Below are positions 19,807 through 40,020 of a stretch of DNA of 64,000 bases, in pieces. The DNA is from Casuarius casuarius (lineage: Eukaryota; Chordata; Aves; Casuariiformes; Casuariidae): contig PTFA01000035.1 of assembly GCA_003342895.1 (NCBI GenBank), positions 2,252,837 through 2,316,836 on the forward strand. Reading direction: 5' to 3'. The translations under genes and the position numbers were made by a program. Each line of letters opens with the position of its first letter. The stretch's first letter is position 1. The notes below the pieces were generated by a model. It made no database searches and had not been told where the DNA came from. It saw only the letters and a list, made by a program, of their open reading frames with translations.

Positions 19807-22800
19807 CACTGTTTAATTTTAACAAAATAGTTCTTTCATCTTCTTTTTTAAACGCCAAAGCTTTTCGTGGAAATGTTGATTTTAAAAATCTTTGTATATA
19901 AACCTTGTCTGCAGCCTTTATATAGATGCCTTAACCAGACCTTGGTAAACATGTCTCTGATTGATAGACACAGTGTTTTCTGCTAGCATATTTTACACAT
20001 TTTCACATGCTAAACACTTCGACGGTCACAAATGCACAAAATGAATATCCCTAACTCATGCCTAGATAAGCGAATGTTCCAAAAGTGGAAGTGAACTTCA
20101 TGAAAAATAGCATGTTGTGCAGTGATTTTCTAAAATGCAGCTTGAGTGTATCTTGATCACGATTGGGAAAGAGATTCTTGGATGTTTTCCTTTCAGCAAT
20201 CAATAGTAGGTCTCCTTCCTAAATCAACAGTGACATCAATCGACTGAAGAAATAAATAAATCAGAGTGGCAAATTGCAGTGCTCTTTGCAGCATGTCAGC
20301 TGGAGAAAATCTCTCCACAGCCTGGATTCCTACTTAATAACATTTGCCAGACTTAATCATTTACTTCAGCTGTGGAGAAAAATCTAAAAGCTAGTGATAC
20401 TCTATAAAATTTAATCTCTCAAATTTTTCACAATATTTTAAAATTTAAATGTCCGTCCCACACCTTCTTCCTGAGAACTGAAAATCCTTTTTTTTTCTCT
20501 CTAGCTTATTCAGCATTAGCAGCATAAGAGATGATGCAGATGGATGGTTTTGTTATTGTTGTACTAGATAGACTAGGATATACAAGCTGTACTGCTCACA
20601 TTTCTGCAGCCACACCACGTATGCAGCACTATGCAGAATAAAAGGTGTTCAAAATAGATCCTAATCCAGTTCATTGTACTGCGTGAACACGAGAGAAATG
20701 GGGATAGAGATCTGGCCATACAAAACAACCTGCACGGGAAGATCCCTATTTTAACAAAGTAAGCAGATATACACTTGAAACATGTGCAGGTTTAGATCTT
20801 TTCAATACAACAGTACTGTTTTTACCTGATCGTTTTTATGTTACACTTTCAGTGTTGAGATTCATATTTATAGATTTCAGATAACCAGCTTTTTTGTGAG
20901 GAATGAATAAGGTATTCCTATTGCAGCATTTCCTTGGCTTCTACATTTAATAACTTACCAGTATTTCCCCTATATATTAACAGTTCATTTTATAAACTGA
21001 TCAGCCCAGTCGGTTTAAATCGTTTCACAATAAAACAGCTTCAGTACTGCTGTTTAAAAACTGAACTTCCACATAGTGAAAACAATGTGAAAAGTGCTAG
21101 CAGCTCACACCTTGACTTGAGCTCAAAATACTCAGAATTTAAACTGTTTTATGTTGTTTAAGAGCATTAAAGAAGTCACAAATTTGGAAGTACATTCACC
21201 ATGAGCACCTGTTGCCACTAACATGAATCATGAATATCATCTTGAATTCAAGTCATGCTTTTGAGCATGACTTTCTTTCTCATTTGCACGGAAGCACAAG
21301 AGTGGCTGGAGGTAGTTCTCAGCCAAAACTGCAGATGGTCTGGGTTCTCTTTCACTCTTTTCCACACTTTTGCCACACACCTAGGATGGAATACACTTTG
21401 GCAAACAAAGCACGCACTTTAAGACTGACTTGTAAGTGGGAACCAACCTCTTAAGCTTTGATTTTACAAATACGGAAGCAGACCTTTCATCCAATTGATG
21501 AATTCTAGGTAGTTCACCATGTGGCTTCAAAATCAGACAGTTCATGATAACTCACCAAATTATAGCTCCCAAAACAGACTTATTTGGGGGCAGAAACTAT
21601 TTAACTAAAGCAAAATAAAATAAAATGAAACAAAAGAACCCAGACTCAGCTTGCTAGACTTCCCAAATTCATCTACATAGATTTGTGCTGACCTGTCCAA
21701 GGTTATATTAAGAGATTAGCACTTATTTTACAGTGACCACTAAAAGGTTGTGACTAACTAGCACAAGCAAAATTAGGAGCATCTGTATGGCAATGGTACG
21801 TCGTTCTTGCTTCTAGTATGTTTCTCATCACATGCCAAGTAAGGATTCATATGCAGATAAGGTTTTTAAATCAACAACTTGCTAATAGTGTGTGATAAGG
21901 ATTTTTTTAACAAAAAGTAGCCTGTTGCATGGAAAAACTGTTATACCAGCTATATAATTACACAGGAATGTGCTGTGTTTGTCTTTATGACATAAAATTA
22001 TACAACAAATATTCACTGTGTTTATTTTTTCTGTGTTTCTACTGAGAAATGAGCATGAGCAGACTTTACCTCAAATCTCACTGGTGAGCATTTATCATAC
22101 CATTTAACAATACAATCATGCACTGATAAAGACACTCACTTTTAGTCCTTTTTCAGCATTTCTCAAGCTCAGTCACTGTCCATCATTGCTGGAGAGTCTG
22201 CTGAAAAGCCAAGACATCTCTACAACCATGTGCAGAGAAGTGTCTGTGCTTTTGGAAAAAGCGTTTCTGCTTTATGCCATGTATCTTTGTTCCCTAGGTG
22301 CAGTGTAAGCCTGGCTGCGGGGACTCCAAACATTTCCAGTCATGTAATGAGATGCTTCCATGATGCCTCCGCCTTGTTCCCCCAGATTCCACAGATTAAG
22401 TCAACTGGAGAGGCTGCAGATGAGATCCATCTACCATTAGCCATCCAGGTTCCCACCTTCATGGAGAAGGCAGTCCCCCTCTGAGAGGTGGCTCATCCTG
22501 TCTACTTTGGTTGGGAAGTTCTGCCCTTGGGACAACCTCTGCTCCTGACTACAGCGGCAGCTTAGACCACTAGCTTCAACGAAATACTCAAATTTTAGAT
22601 AAGTGAGATGAGGTGCATCTCAGTTTTAGACTGCCATCATAACCAGATAAAGAAATGGGGAAGGTATGAAGGGCAACTCTACTGGCAAAAAATCTTGATC
22701 TATATACCAAGAGCTTGGCCCACATCACAAATGGAATAAACAGAAGTGTTTAGGAACACGGAGCAAAAGGATGAGTCTGTCTTTTAGACTAAGACTGATA

Positions 22801-22884
22801 CACCTCTGTAATTTCATGAGACACCTCTATTAAGAAAGTAGTCTGCATTGCATTTGTGTTAAGCACTCACATTTATTCTTCACT

Positions 22885-22972
22885 AGTAACGCGCAAGTGG
22901 CTAGAAGTTATATGAGGAGAACTTCTGTTTAAAGGGTTTAGCTGATTTTAAGAAAACATTTTAGCAAAGTTG
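22885..22972 (+). repeat. Copy A of a diverged approx. 88-bp duplicated element
   Basis: From AGTAACGCGCAAGTGG onward this aligns with 24368-24455. The best-matched core is TAGAAGTTATATGAGGAGAA here against TAGAAATTATATGAAGAAAA there, followed by similar T/A-rich ends. Overall identity by eye is roughly 70 percent. The family is not recognised. Confidence 0.6.
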
Positions 22973-23554
22973 CAAAATATGCTGCTCAGCATTGCTCATC
23001 TTAAGGGCCCGCCTTTCCTGCTCGGCACCTGCCAGGCTCAGCGGATCAGAGGGCAGCCAAGAGCTTCGCAGGCATGGCTGATGTCATCTACAGTATTGAC
23101 ACCCAGCTGCCTTTCTGCCCATAAAGGAAAATGTTCTTTTTAAAAATCTGATTTTCACAAAATACAGAGTTATTCTACTTCACCACCTTTCTCTCTACTG
23201 TACAACACCCAATCTGTTTCCTACAATTATTTTTGTATGTTGCCTTAGGTATGCCCTTCACTTTTAGGTTGTGGGCATTTTACTAGGCCTCAGTGCAAGC
23301 AGAACATTGAGCTGGCAGTGGAAGATGCCCAGGACAGTTCCCTGTGATGTGGCTGTAGCAATGAGCCCCAAAGTCCCATGGAAAATTTGCCCCAATTGTC
23401 CCCAGTAAATGGCAGGGATGAGGGAAGAGGACAGCAGACAAGGGCTGGGTGGTTTGGAAGGACAGCAGTGCAAAGGTAGGCAGGACTGAATTGTATTTGC
23501 CTCAGAGCCTAAAAACCTCTCTGTTGACATGCACACAGAACCTGATGAACGGAA

Positions 23555-24040
23555 GTGACACTATGGTCAGTTTTGGGTTCCCCAGTACAAGTATGGCGTT
23601 GACAAACTGGAGTGAGCCCACAGGTGCTACCCCAGCTGTTTGCAGGCATGTGGTGTCCAAGGAGAGGCTGGGAGAGCTGGGTTCGTGCAGCCTGGAGAAG
23701 AGGAGGCTCGGGGTAGGGTCTCACCGTTGTCTTCAGTGTCTCATGGGGGTTAGAGAGAGGTGGAGTCAGACTCTTCTCAGGGGTACACAGCAACAGGATG
23801 GGAGGCAACAGGCAGCAAGGGAAATTCTGACTAGATATATGGGGAAAAGTTCACACGAGGGTGAAGCGCAACAGGCCGCCCAGCAAGGCTGCAGAACCTC
23901 CACCCTCGGAGATATTCAAAACTCAGCAGGGCAGGGCCCTCAGCAACCTGATCTGACTTTGAAGTTGGCCCTGCTTTGAGCAGAAGGAGGGATGAGATGA
24001 TCTCCAGTGTTTCCTTCAAACAAAAATTATCCTATGATTG
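23555..24040 (+). mobile_element. CR1 LINE fragment, 5'-truncated
   Basis: Degenerate avian-type chicken repeat 1. Recognisable landmarks in order are GTCAGTTTTGGGTTCCCCAG, GAGAGCTGGG...CAGCCTGGAGAAGAGGAGGCTC, GGAGATATTCAAAACTCAGC, CCCTGCTTTGAGCAGAAGGA, GATGATCTCCAG, and a 3' end CCTATGATTG typical of CR1 termini. It is only the last part of ORF2 and the 3' UTR, with internal small deletions, so it is inactive. The 5' boundary is approximate. Confidence 0.85.
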
Positions 24041-24367
24041 GAGTCACTAATTGCTCTACTCCCATAATAGCAGTTGTGTGAAGGACATACTAGCCAGGTC
24101 TTCTAATACTGTGTTTCATTCAATGATAAAAGGTAGTGGGAAGGGGGAAGGGATGAGATGAGGCACACTATGTGAGCCAGGTTCCAGGAAAGCACACATT
24201 TAATCCAGCATATAGGCCCGGAACAAAGCAACTGGTGACCTGCAATTTTTCAGATATTATTTTTTTGCTTTTTCCCTTCTCAACTTGTTACACAGGTAGT
24301 TAGCATACCTTTTGATATAAAAGGAAAAGACATTCCTTTACTGCGCAGAATGTGCTTGCTTCTCCCC

Positions 24368-24455
24368 AGATAATGCGTAAGTAATTAGAAATTATATGAA
24401 GAAAACTTTACTTTTAAGGCTTTATTTAATTTTTAGAAAGCATTTTAAAAATAGT
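24368..24455 (+). repeat. Copy B of the diverged approx. 88-bp duplicated element
   Basis: Direct-orientation partner of 22885-22972, about 1.48 kb downstream and 145 bp beyond the FGB poly(A) signal. The CR1 fragment lies between the two copies. Confidence 0.6.
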
Positions 24456-24599
24456 TCTTTCCCTCTTCAAAAGCAGTATGGAACTTTTTCATAAAACAAT
24501 GAAACAGGTATTTTTATCATCAGTGTAATTCTATACTGACAGTTGCTAGTTACTTCTGCCTTGTGAACAAATGAAAAATGGTACAAAATACACTTGTGG

Positions 24600-24605
24600 T
24601 TTATT
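24600..24605 (-). promoter_or_regulatory. FGB: Poly(A) signal of FGB
   Basis: AATAAA on the minus strand (TTTATT on plus) 185 nt past the FGB stop. Another TTTATT near 24420 could be an alternative. Confidence 0.6.
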
Positions 24606-24789
24606 TTCATGGGTCAGATTTTGATTTACAGTTGACATAGCTTTTCGCTTTACATCAGAATACGGTCATACATACATTTTGTCATATTTGGTTCTCATAC
24701 AGAAAGACAAACCTGAATATCATGCCTGCAAAGTTAACTGGACACAAATATGAAAAGAGAATCTGTGATTCTGTACATTTTGAAAATGG

Positions 24790-32081
<7,292 letters not shown>

Positions 32082-32156
32082 GACGCCGGCTTGCTTGAGC
32101 AGCTCGGTGAACCTCTCCCACCAGCGGCTCTGACAGTGAGAGATCCTCTGTGTTTG

Positions 32157-32164
32157 TATATATA
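32157..32164 (-). promoter_or_regulatory. FGB: TATA box of FGB
   Basis: TATATATA on the minus strand, 75-83 bp upstream of the FGB start codon, giving a predicted 5' UTR of about 50 nt. It also rules out the longer open frame that starts at 32201. Confidence 0.7.
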
Positions 32165-32227
32165 CAAGCCTAAATTCCCACCTTGGTAATGATAGGACCA
32201 ACCCTCTGGAGAAGTCACTGTCTTTCT

Positions 32228-32240
32228 GTTAATATTTAAC
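32228..32240 (-). promoter_or_regulatory. FGB: HNF1 site in the FGB promoter
   Basis: GTTAATATTTAAC (reading the plus strand) is one base from the palindromic HNF1 consensus and lies about 70 bp upstream of the TATA box. Human and rat FGB depend on an HNF1 site at a comparable position. Confidence 0.75.
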
Positions 32241-32275
32241 CTCTCTCTTCGCTGCGTGCCTGAATACATCCGCTG

Positions 32276-32284
32276 TTGAGCAAC
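32276..32284 (-). promoter_or_regulatory. FGB: C/EBP-like site, with IL-6-type CTGGGA motif beyond
   Basis: TTGAGCAAC resembles the C/EBP consensus TTGCGCAAT and sits about 35 bp further out than the HNF1 site, the order known in mammalian FGB. On the minus strand CTGGGAC (about 32310-32316) then resembles the IL-6 element CTGGGAA. This is motif evidence only. Confidence 0.45.
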
Positions 32285-32319
32285 ATCTCTGGACAAGTCT
32301 TATCTACATGTCCCAGAGA

Positions 32320-35300
32320 CTCTTGCTGCTGGCATCAAATAAATATTTAAATCCTTAAAAGTACCTCCTGTTCAGATTACACAAGGTTACTATCTTCTCA
32401 AAAATCACAAGTCTTTTAAAACAGCTGAAAAGGTGAACATCCAAAGAAAAGAATGTCAAATGTCTCAGTCTGTGACGTCTCCTTTCTTGTTTTCTTCCTA
32501 CTGAAAATTGGAATGTTTCAGAAATATTACATTAAAAATGAAAAAAACTCACTTGGTACAAAATGTTAAATTCTTCTAAATGGTTCTGATGCTACCTGGA
32601 TAGACATGCAAGCCTTGGTCTCTTTAAGTCCTGTAAATCTGAATAAATTGGTTTTCCTCATGAGGAAGCTTTAGTAGCTCAGTGAATATTCTGAAAAATT
32701 AATTATATTAGAATCATGTTTTATTCTTACCTTCATTGTTTACGAGTATTCTAGTGAGCCATGTGACTTGCAGCAAGATTCATAGGAATAGTACATTGCA
32801 AGCCACTACTATAAAGCAAGTTACACACTTCCATGACATTTCACACTTCATTACAGTTGTCTAAGTAATAAAAAAGGAACTGTGCAATACATCCAACAAA
32901 TCCAGCCTAAATTAACTAACAAAACTGAGCTTTGGATATTCCCAGTGACCTGCTGACAAACTACAGATCAGAATTAACTTACAATTTCTGCAATCGTGAA
33001 ACTTCATACAAACAATTAGTTTAATTTTAAAATTTGAGTAATAAAGTAGATCTGCTCAGACAGCTGACAAAAAGAGACTATGGTCATTACATTAATAATT
33101 TTGTGTGAAAAAATTGTTCAGTTCTAATTAAAAATCGGATTAATATTGTAAGTGCAAAACTACACTTTAGCAACATGACATTGTAAATGAATTAAAATAA
33201 CTAAATTTTACATACTGATTTGCTGCTTTCCTCTATTTAGTATAAAAACCATTTCTGTAATAATCATTATTGAAATATGTTTAACGATCTTTTAAAAGAA
33301 TATGGTGTGAAGTTATCTGTAATCATAGCAATGTAATCAAACATACTTTCTGATGCTTTTTAAGAATATGGCATATCGCTGCTTGGTTTTAACATTCTGC
33401 TGTCTGCATAACCTGTGATATTTTCATACATTATAAATGATCATATTATACTGAATTAAATAAAAGGTACTGAGTTAGGGCACTTTTCTGAAGTCATTCA
33501 TATTAATGTCTGAAGAGAAGCAAATTATGGCCTGATGCTCCATTTCAGTCGATAGGGTGGCAGATTTTGTGATAAACAAAGATGAGAACAGCTGAAATTG
33601 CTTGTTTTAGGCCTTCTTCCTGTATTTGTGCTTTTGTCAGAATTCTGGTAAACTATGGAGATTCCTGAAATTTGGAAACTGTTTAACCTGACTGGTTTAA
33701 TTATTAAACAGCTTTGACCAAAATCAGCCATGGCTCAAGGAGCTCCTGCTCCACCGAATTTGATCCCTTCCATCAGAACATCCCTAACGTTATTACATTT
33801 TGAAGACGACAAAAGAAATCTGCCTAAGGTCAAAACTGATGTCTTTATCACGTTATTTCCACTGTAAAGATGCTACTAAGACATTGCATGCCCCCCATTA
33901 TCACTGATTCTGGGCATATCACAACCTTAAAGGCAACTATGCCCTCACTGTATCTCTGAGGGAAATCCAGTCAACCTCATTGTATGTATTGGGAATGGAC
34001 AAAACGATGCTAAACTGTTGGCCTGGAGCTTACAGGTAGCTTGTGGTACAGCAGAGAACTAAAACTAGGTCTCACTAGTCCTGAGCTAGAACTTTACCCT
34101 TAAATCATCCTGTCTTAGTACATGTAAATCTTAATTAAATATTTGTCTTAAATTCCTTCTGAAACCACTGCAATATTCTACAGTAACTGGTACTTGTGGT
34201 GTCCTTCTTCAAGGATGAAGTATTCATGGGTCCAGCATGAAAAAACAGGGAGCTGCCTGTGCAGACTGTATCCCGGACTAAATTATGTGGGGTTGGCATG
34301 GGAGCCAGAGCGTGCTGCCGAGTCCCAGCATGGGGAACCCCCGGGGCTACATGTGGCTACAGTGAATTTCCCCTTTGAAGTTCAGCCTTTGACCCTCCTA
34401 AGTCCAGTACTTATCATTGGCTTCACCAAGAGAGGTGGTTGGTTGTGTTTCCCTGGGGATTTACCAGGAAACACAATAAATTAACGCATTTATACGATAC
34501 AAAGACTAGTTCACAGCTTTGTGTCAAATGATACCATAGAAAGGGGATTATGCTACAGTTCTTCTGGCAAACTGAGGCCTTGTCTACCCTGCAAAGTTTT
34601 TGCCTGAAGAGTTTTATCAGCAAAGCTGTACCTGCATGGAGACACAACTTACAAAGGCAAAAAAACGCTTTCACTATGACAGTCTAAATCCGGAACCACA
34701 AAGAGAGAAAGGTATATTGGCAAACACATGTATTTATATCTATATGATGATTTTGGCAGAACTTGATCAACATTGGTTATAACATGATTTTTCCTTCACC
34801 CATGTAAGAAATATCCAAGGATACCGTTTCTTCCATCCTTGTAACCACTACAGTTATGTTAACAATTTCTAAGAAGTAAATGAAGCCTTATAAAGAACTT
34901 TGAAAACTTGGCTAAGTGTCTTCTAAAAATGATATTAAGGAGGCCTTCTCCTCAAAGTAGGAAACCTATTCTGTTTTCCTTGCGTTTTCCTTTCTACATA
35001 CTACCCTCTGACTCTCATGGTTAGTGAGAAACCGCTCCTGGACTTACGTAGTAATGATATCACTACAAACCTGCTATTGGGAATTGTAATAGTAAAACAA
35101 TGACCCTACGGTGTTCCAGGACCTCTTTTTGTACAGTACGACCTACCATGCAGAAAAGATACTTGTTGGAAGAGGAGTATGTGTGTGTTCTTAGGAGTGA
35201 TTATTTGTGCACCGCCTCTTGTGTTTGTTCTGTTGGTTTGTCTGTCAATGGTGCAATGCTCTTTACACAAAACCCCAGTCACACAAGTCAAGGTCATTGA

Positions 35301-38300
35301 ATGATGGATCTTCAAAGCTGAATGTGCCCTCTGAAGCAGTCTTGCTATGGGAGGAACACAACTTTCTTATGCCACAGATAAGCTATAATGTTTACTAAAT
35401 TAAATTAAAAAAAACACCCAGCTGTTAGCAGTTTATTTAGAATGTCTTTTTTAAACAACCAGTGTTGCAACAAGGTTACACTATGAAAACAGTGAAGGGT
35501 TATACCTTAATCTCTGGTGTCCTTACTTCTGCCTTTTACTGGTAACAAATATTACTGCAAAGGTTTCTCGTAAATGGGAATTAATGTTATCTTCATATCC
35601 TGGGACAAAGCAGGCTCTTGAACATGAATGAGTGAGGCTATTCACCCTGGTCTTAAAAACAGCACACAACCTACTAGAAACCTTTTCTAAATGGTGATTT
35701 GCAAAAAATTACACAGTTCATTATTACAGCTGTAGCTGATATGCAAGAATACATCAAATACAGCATATAATAAAAAACTGAATAAAGTTAATATTCTAAT
35801 TAATATTGCTGACATGATTTAATGAAGTTCTGGGACTGAATTTCACCTTGGACTAAATCTCCTGGAAAAGATGAAATTATTACAGAGATTAATTTGATCT
35901 CTGATTTTCTAAAGCATTGCAAGAACACCAGGAAATAAGCAGAGATTAAAAAGTTCTGCGGGGAAAGTTTACTTGTAAAAAATCGAGAATAAAGACAGGG
36001 CTATGTGACTACTACTTCTAATAGCAATAAATGGCACATATGAACGAAATTTTTTTGCAAAATATAAATGGAGGATTTTTTTCAAGGACTGATACAAAAA
36101 TCTGCATTTCAAACAAGCTTTTCTTTAAAAATGCAATAAAAAGTAAGGGTGATTTCTTTTAAAAGATAATAGATGGGAAAGAGGCATATCACAGTATTTT
36201 ATATATTGGCAGAGATTAGCCCTTAAACCATTTCCACACATCAAATCCATCAGTCAGACAACCAGCCAAGGACATACACTTCTCTTTGTATTAAAAAAAA
36301 ATGTTTTAAAAAAATTGTTTGAAATCCCTGGCCCCAAATCTCCTTTTAAAACCTGAGCATCTTCAGTTGATGGAATTCTGAAAACAGACAGCTGAGAAAG
36401 CTCTCAGCTTATCTCCAAAATCCCCGCTGGCAGCCTTTTTCATACAAAAACCAAGAGGTTGAAAGAAGTTCTAGAGCTGTTTTCAGGGATGTGAGGGGAA
36501 AAAAAAAGAAACTGCATTTGCAAAGCCCATAAGCCAGGCAAATACTCCATGCTCACTTGGATTCAAGGTAGATGCCTTGGGCAATGCTCACCCACCTTTT
36601 GCTGTTATCGACCAGCACAAATGCGCCCACGTTAGGCTCCATCTGAAGCAAACCGAGATTTAACAGGGGCGTGGAGAAGCAAGCTGTCCTTTGGGGTCTC
36701 CTTCTCTTTAGGAAAGAGAGGCTAAATACTAGGCCATAAATGGAATTTACAGCAGAGCCAAGAGAGCACACTTAGGCAAGCTGGAGGCCCGTTGCCCTCC
36801 AGCAGAGATAGCAACGATCCCCTCCAGCAGCACCCTCTCCAATTCACCTCTGATCTCACCAGCCCAGGACGACACAACCGGCTTACACCATAGTGACCTA
36901 CTGCCCCACAGAGTTTGCACGCCAGTTTGCAACCTAAACAAGGACAGATGGGGCTTCCCCTCCTTGAGGCACAGCTCTGGTGCTGTGGTCTACTGCAGTC
37001 ATCTCCACCAAAGCCTCAGAAACCCCCCGACATTCCCTGGCTTCTCAGGATGGACTGTCAAAATAGGTGCTTGGGTTAAACATGAAACCTGGCTCCCAGG
37101 CTCAAAATGGAGAAGGCAACGGTCCTCTGTGACTAAGGGCATAATGCAGTGGTATCTGTTACCCATCTCCCATCTCAGCCCCAGAACAGGCACAAAGTGC
37201 ACTGGGGCTAGAAGCCATGTGGAGCGCATTTATGGCTATCACTGCATCTCAAATTGCCAAATATAAAACAACAGTGTGGCCACCAGGAATGATCTATCAA
37301 TTCTGGAAAAAGAGGACAGTTATTATGCAAAACAGAAAGGCAATTTCTGTGCTGGAAATAATCACATGTTTATGCCATGCTGTGACTAATAAAGAGGTGT
37401 GAACCACGGGTATATCACTGGATTATTTTTTAGACCAAATCCATTCTCAATCTGTTGACAACTCAGCCACACAGACAGCTGCATTACATGGCTAGTATAG
37501 TGGTAAAAAAGAGCAACATGATGGAGGGGCAAGGGCTGGCCCAAAGACAAAAGATCCGCTTGCCAAATCACAGCTTTAGTGTTGCAGGAAAAGACTTCCT
37601 GAATTTAAGAGCAGATGAGTACATGTGAAGACAAAAGGGGCATCTTTGCAATTTGTACATATATATTTGGTTATTTTACTTATGAAGGTAAGTGAACAAC
37701 AGGCTGGATGAGAAATTTTTAAAATGTGCTGCAGGATACACTATAAAAAAAATACGGACTTCAGTCCTTTAGCAATTTACACCTTGTCATGAGATGTAAG
37801 CTCGTGTAAACTTTATTTTCCATTTGAAAGTAGCATTCCTATGGACATAAGTTAAAGATATCTTTCCAAAAGAGAGTCATCAGGGGTAACTGTTAGAATA
37901 TTACATAACACTTTTTTTTCTATAGAGGCTGCATTTTAGCCCTGGAATTAAAATATTTTTCCGTGTCCACCTCACTGTGTATGGTTTCATGCAGAGGCTT
38001 TAGCTTTGAGAACTCATGAAGAAAATAATAATTAAAATATGTGATTGCACTACACAAAACTATTAAAAATGCCATGAAGTCCTATAAAATCAAACTGACA
38101 TAAACAGTACTATATCACTCATTATAGGGAATCATATATATTCCATGATCTTTCTCACAAGGTTTTAGTAAAACATAGTGCATCTTTCAGAAAGCTTAAT
38201 ATTGCACTCTGCTGTTCGGTAGCTGTAACTGCAGTCTGCATAGCATGATGTTAAATATTCCTTTTTTATAAATGTTCACACTAAACATTTGTCATTTCAC

Positions 38301-39930
38301 CATGGGAGGATCTACTAGTTTGTGATGACAGTGAGTGTGAAGGGTTGCATTTAAGTCCCCACCACAAGCGCTGCTGCCTGAATCATGCAATACAGAAATA
38401 CCTGCATGGTCACACACCTTCGCTAACTCCAAATCCCCGCCACAGCCAGACTTGATTATGTGATTAAAAATCTTCAGTATCAACTAATCCAACAGGACTG
38501 AATCAAGATCTTGTATTGGTCTAGCTAATATAACTAGCATAAAATATTTGATTGTTTTAAGTTAAGCTTTCAAAATGTTTCGTATGTGAATGCTAATGGA
38601 AATATATTTCAACTTTTCTGTAGAGTTCATATAGCTTCACACATCTGCGCACATGCATGCATAGACATGCTGCCTGAGTCATTAGCTGAGTGTGAAGATG
38701 GTTAAAGGCAGTTTAGGCGTCTGATTTTAAGGGAGATATTTGCTTAACACGTTAGCCTGGTCAGAGAAAGACTAAGAGCAATCACCCCGGAGTCACTCAA
38801 GCACTCCTTTTCACAAGTATGATAAGCTAATGAGGCAGATAGGCACGGCTCTATCAGATGTCCTAATGTAGCAAAATACTTGCAGGGCTTTTTAAAAGTG
38901 GTTTTAAAAACAGAAATGGAGTCATTCCTATTTAACTCTTCTGCAAATACCAGTGGCTAGGTGTTTACTTAACAAAAAAAAGCCCTTCAAAGTCTGCAGT
39001 CCTTTAAATCAGTGGTTCTTCAGGACCTGTGCGGAGGGTTGCGAGCCAAAGGAGAGCCAACAGGGGAGGAGCCTTTGGCCCAGCGGTGGCCTGGAGGCAG
39101 GCAGGACAAACACGGGCATTTTTCAATTTTTTTTTCTGAATCTTGCAGCCTTAAAGTCAGATTCATAAGCCTGTACTTGCTGAAAACATTCTCCCTCTTT
39201 TTCTTAAATCTAGGTGCTTGCTATTCTCTTGGCATGCAGTTTAATTCAATGTGTAGATCAAAAATCCCAGGGATTCAGCCTGCAACTGCACGATCAGTTC
39301 TTTTTGTGCAGCGCTGGGTAGCAAATACTCTGTTTTCTCAACTTAGTAAAATTTCTCCTTTACCGCACATGTGAGTTTTTGTTCTTAAGCAGTGGCTTTC
39401 CTGAGCCCTCCAGCCTCTGCCCTGTTTCACACCACTGCCTCACTGAGAGCTGGGGAAAAGTACTTTTTTCTGCTCGGGCATTTGCTCATTTACCTGCATC
39501 TTGACTGTTCTCACTCCTGTGGTTTTTCTCACCTTATCTTTATGTATATGCTTGAAAAACCTTTTGTCATTTGTTTTAATGCCACCTGCAAGGCCTCAAG
39601 TTTCGATATATTCTAGTTTATCACTAGACTAAACATCACTAGACAGGCTCCACGACTCATGAAGGAGGCTCCTTCAGGCTCTTTGCAGGTCTCGCTTTGC
39701 TGTCCTAGGAGTCATTTCCCTACTCCTTAGCCCCATTTTGCAGTGGTTGTTACCCTCCCACCTCAGCAGACCCCACACTGGGGTTTTTGCTAGTGCTTGG
39801 TCTAGCACTGGATCTGCAAGATCAGAATTTTTAATTGAAAAAAGGACATTTGACTGCTGGCAGCTACTAGAAGCTCTCCAGCGTTTACTGTCTGGAGCAC
39901 AAGCCTCAGTCACCCCCCTACTTCACTTCA
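32320..39930. other. FGB-PLRG1 divergent intergenic region, no gene seen
   Basis: About 7.6 kb of mostly AT-rich DNA between two genes transcribed away from each other. Short open frames here have no recognisable family, no introns that would extend them, and no conserved motif. No transposon was recognised by eye. Confidence 0.6.
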
Positions 39931-39939
39931 CTACCCCAT

Positions 39940-40020
39940 CACCCCTGTCGCCCAGAGCAGAACTCGAACTTGCGAACCCGACACGGGAAATGGCCGGTGG
40001 TGCTGCTAAGCCACGCCCAC
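39940..40020 (-). other. tRNA-like box A / box B pair (pol III promoter-like)
   Basis: On the minus strand TGGCTTAGCAGC (40013-40002) fits box A (TRGYNNARNNG), and AGTTCGAGTTC (39970-39960) fits box B (GGTTCGANTCC) with two changes. They are 31 bp apart. GCAAG/TTCTGC can form a T-arm-like stem with one mismatch around TTCGAGT, but no acceptor stem pairs. It may be a decayed tRNA or tRNA-derived sequence, or chance. Confidence 0.3.

Larger units (their letters stand above)
19830..24590. other. FGA-FGB tail-to-tail intergenic region
   Basis: About 4.8 kb separating the convergent 3' ends of FGA and FGB. No coding sequence is recognised. It holds one CR1 LINE fragment and both copies of a diverged 88-bp repeat. 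In human the equivalent interval contains a conserved liver enhancer; I did not recognise a clear cluster of liver-factor sites here by eye. Confidence 0.6.

Noticed and set aside
23449..23979. 176-aa plus-strand frame
   Set aside because: It lies largely within the CR1 fragment in a frame that does not read as reverse transcriptase; a by-product of the relic.
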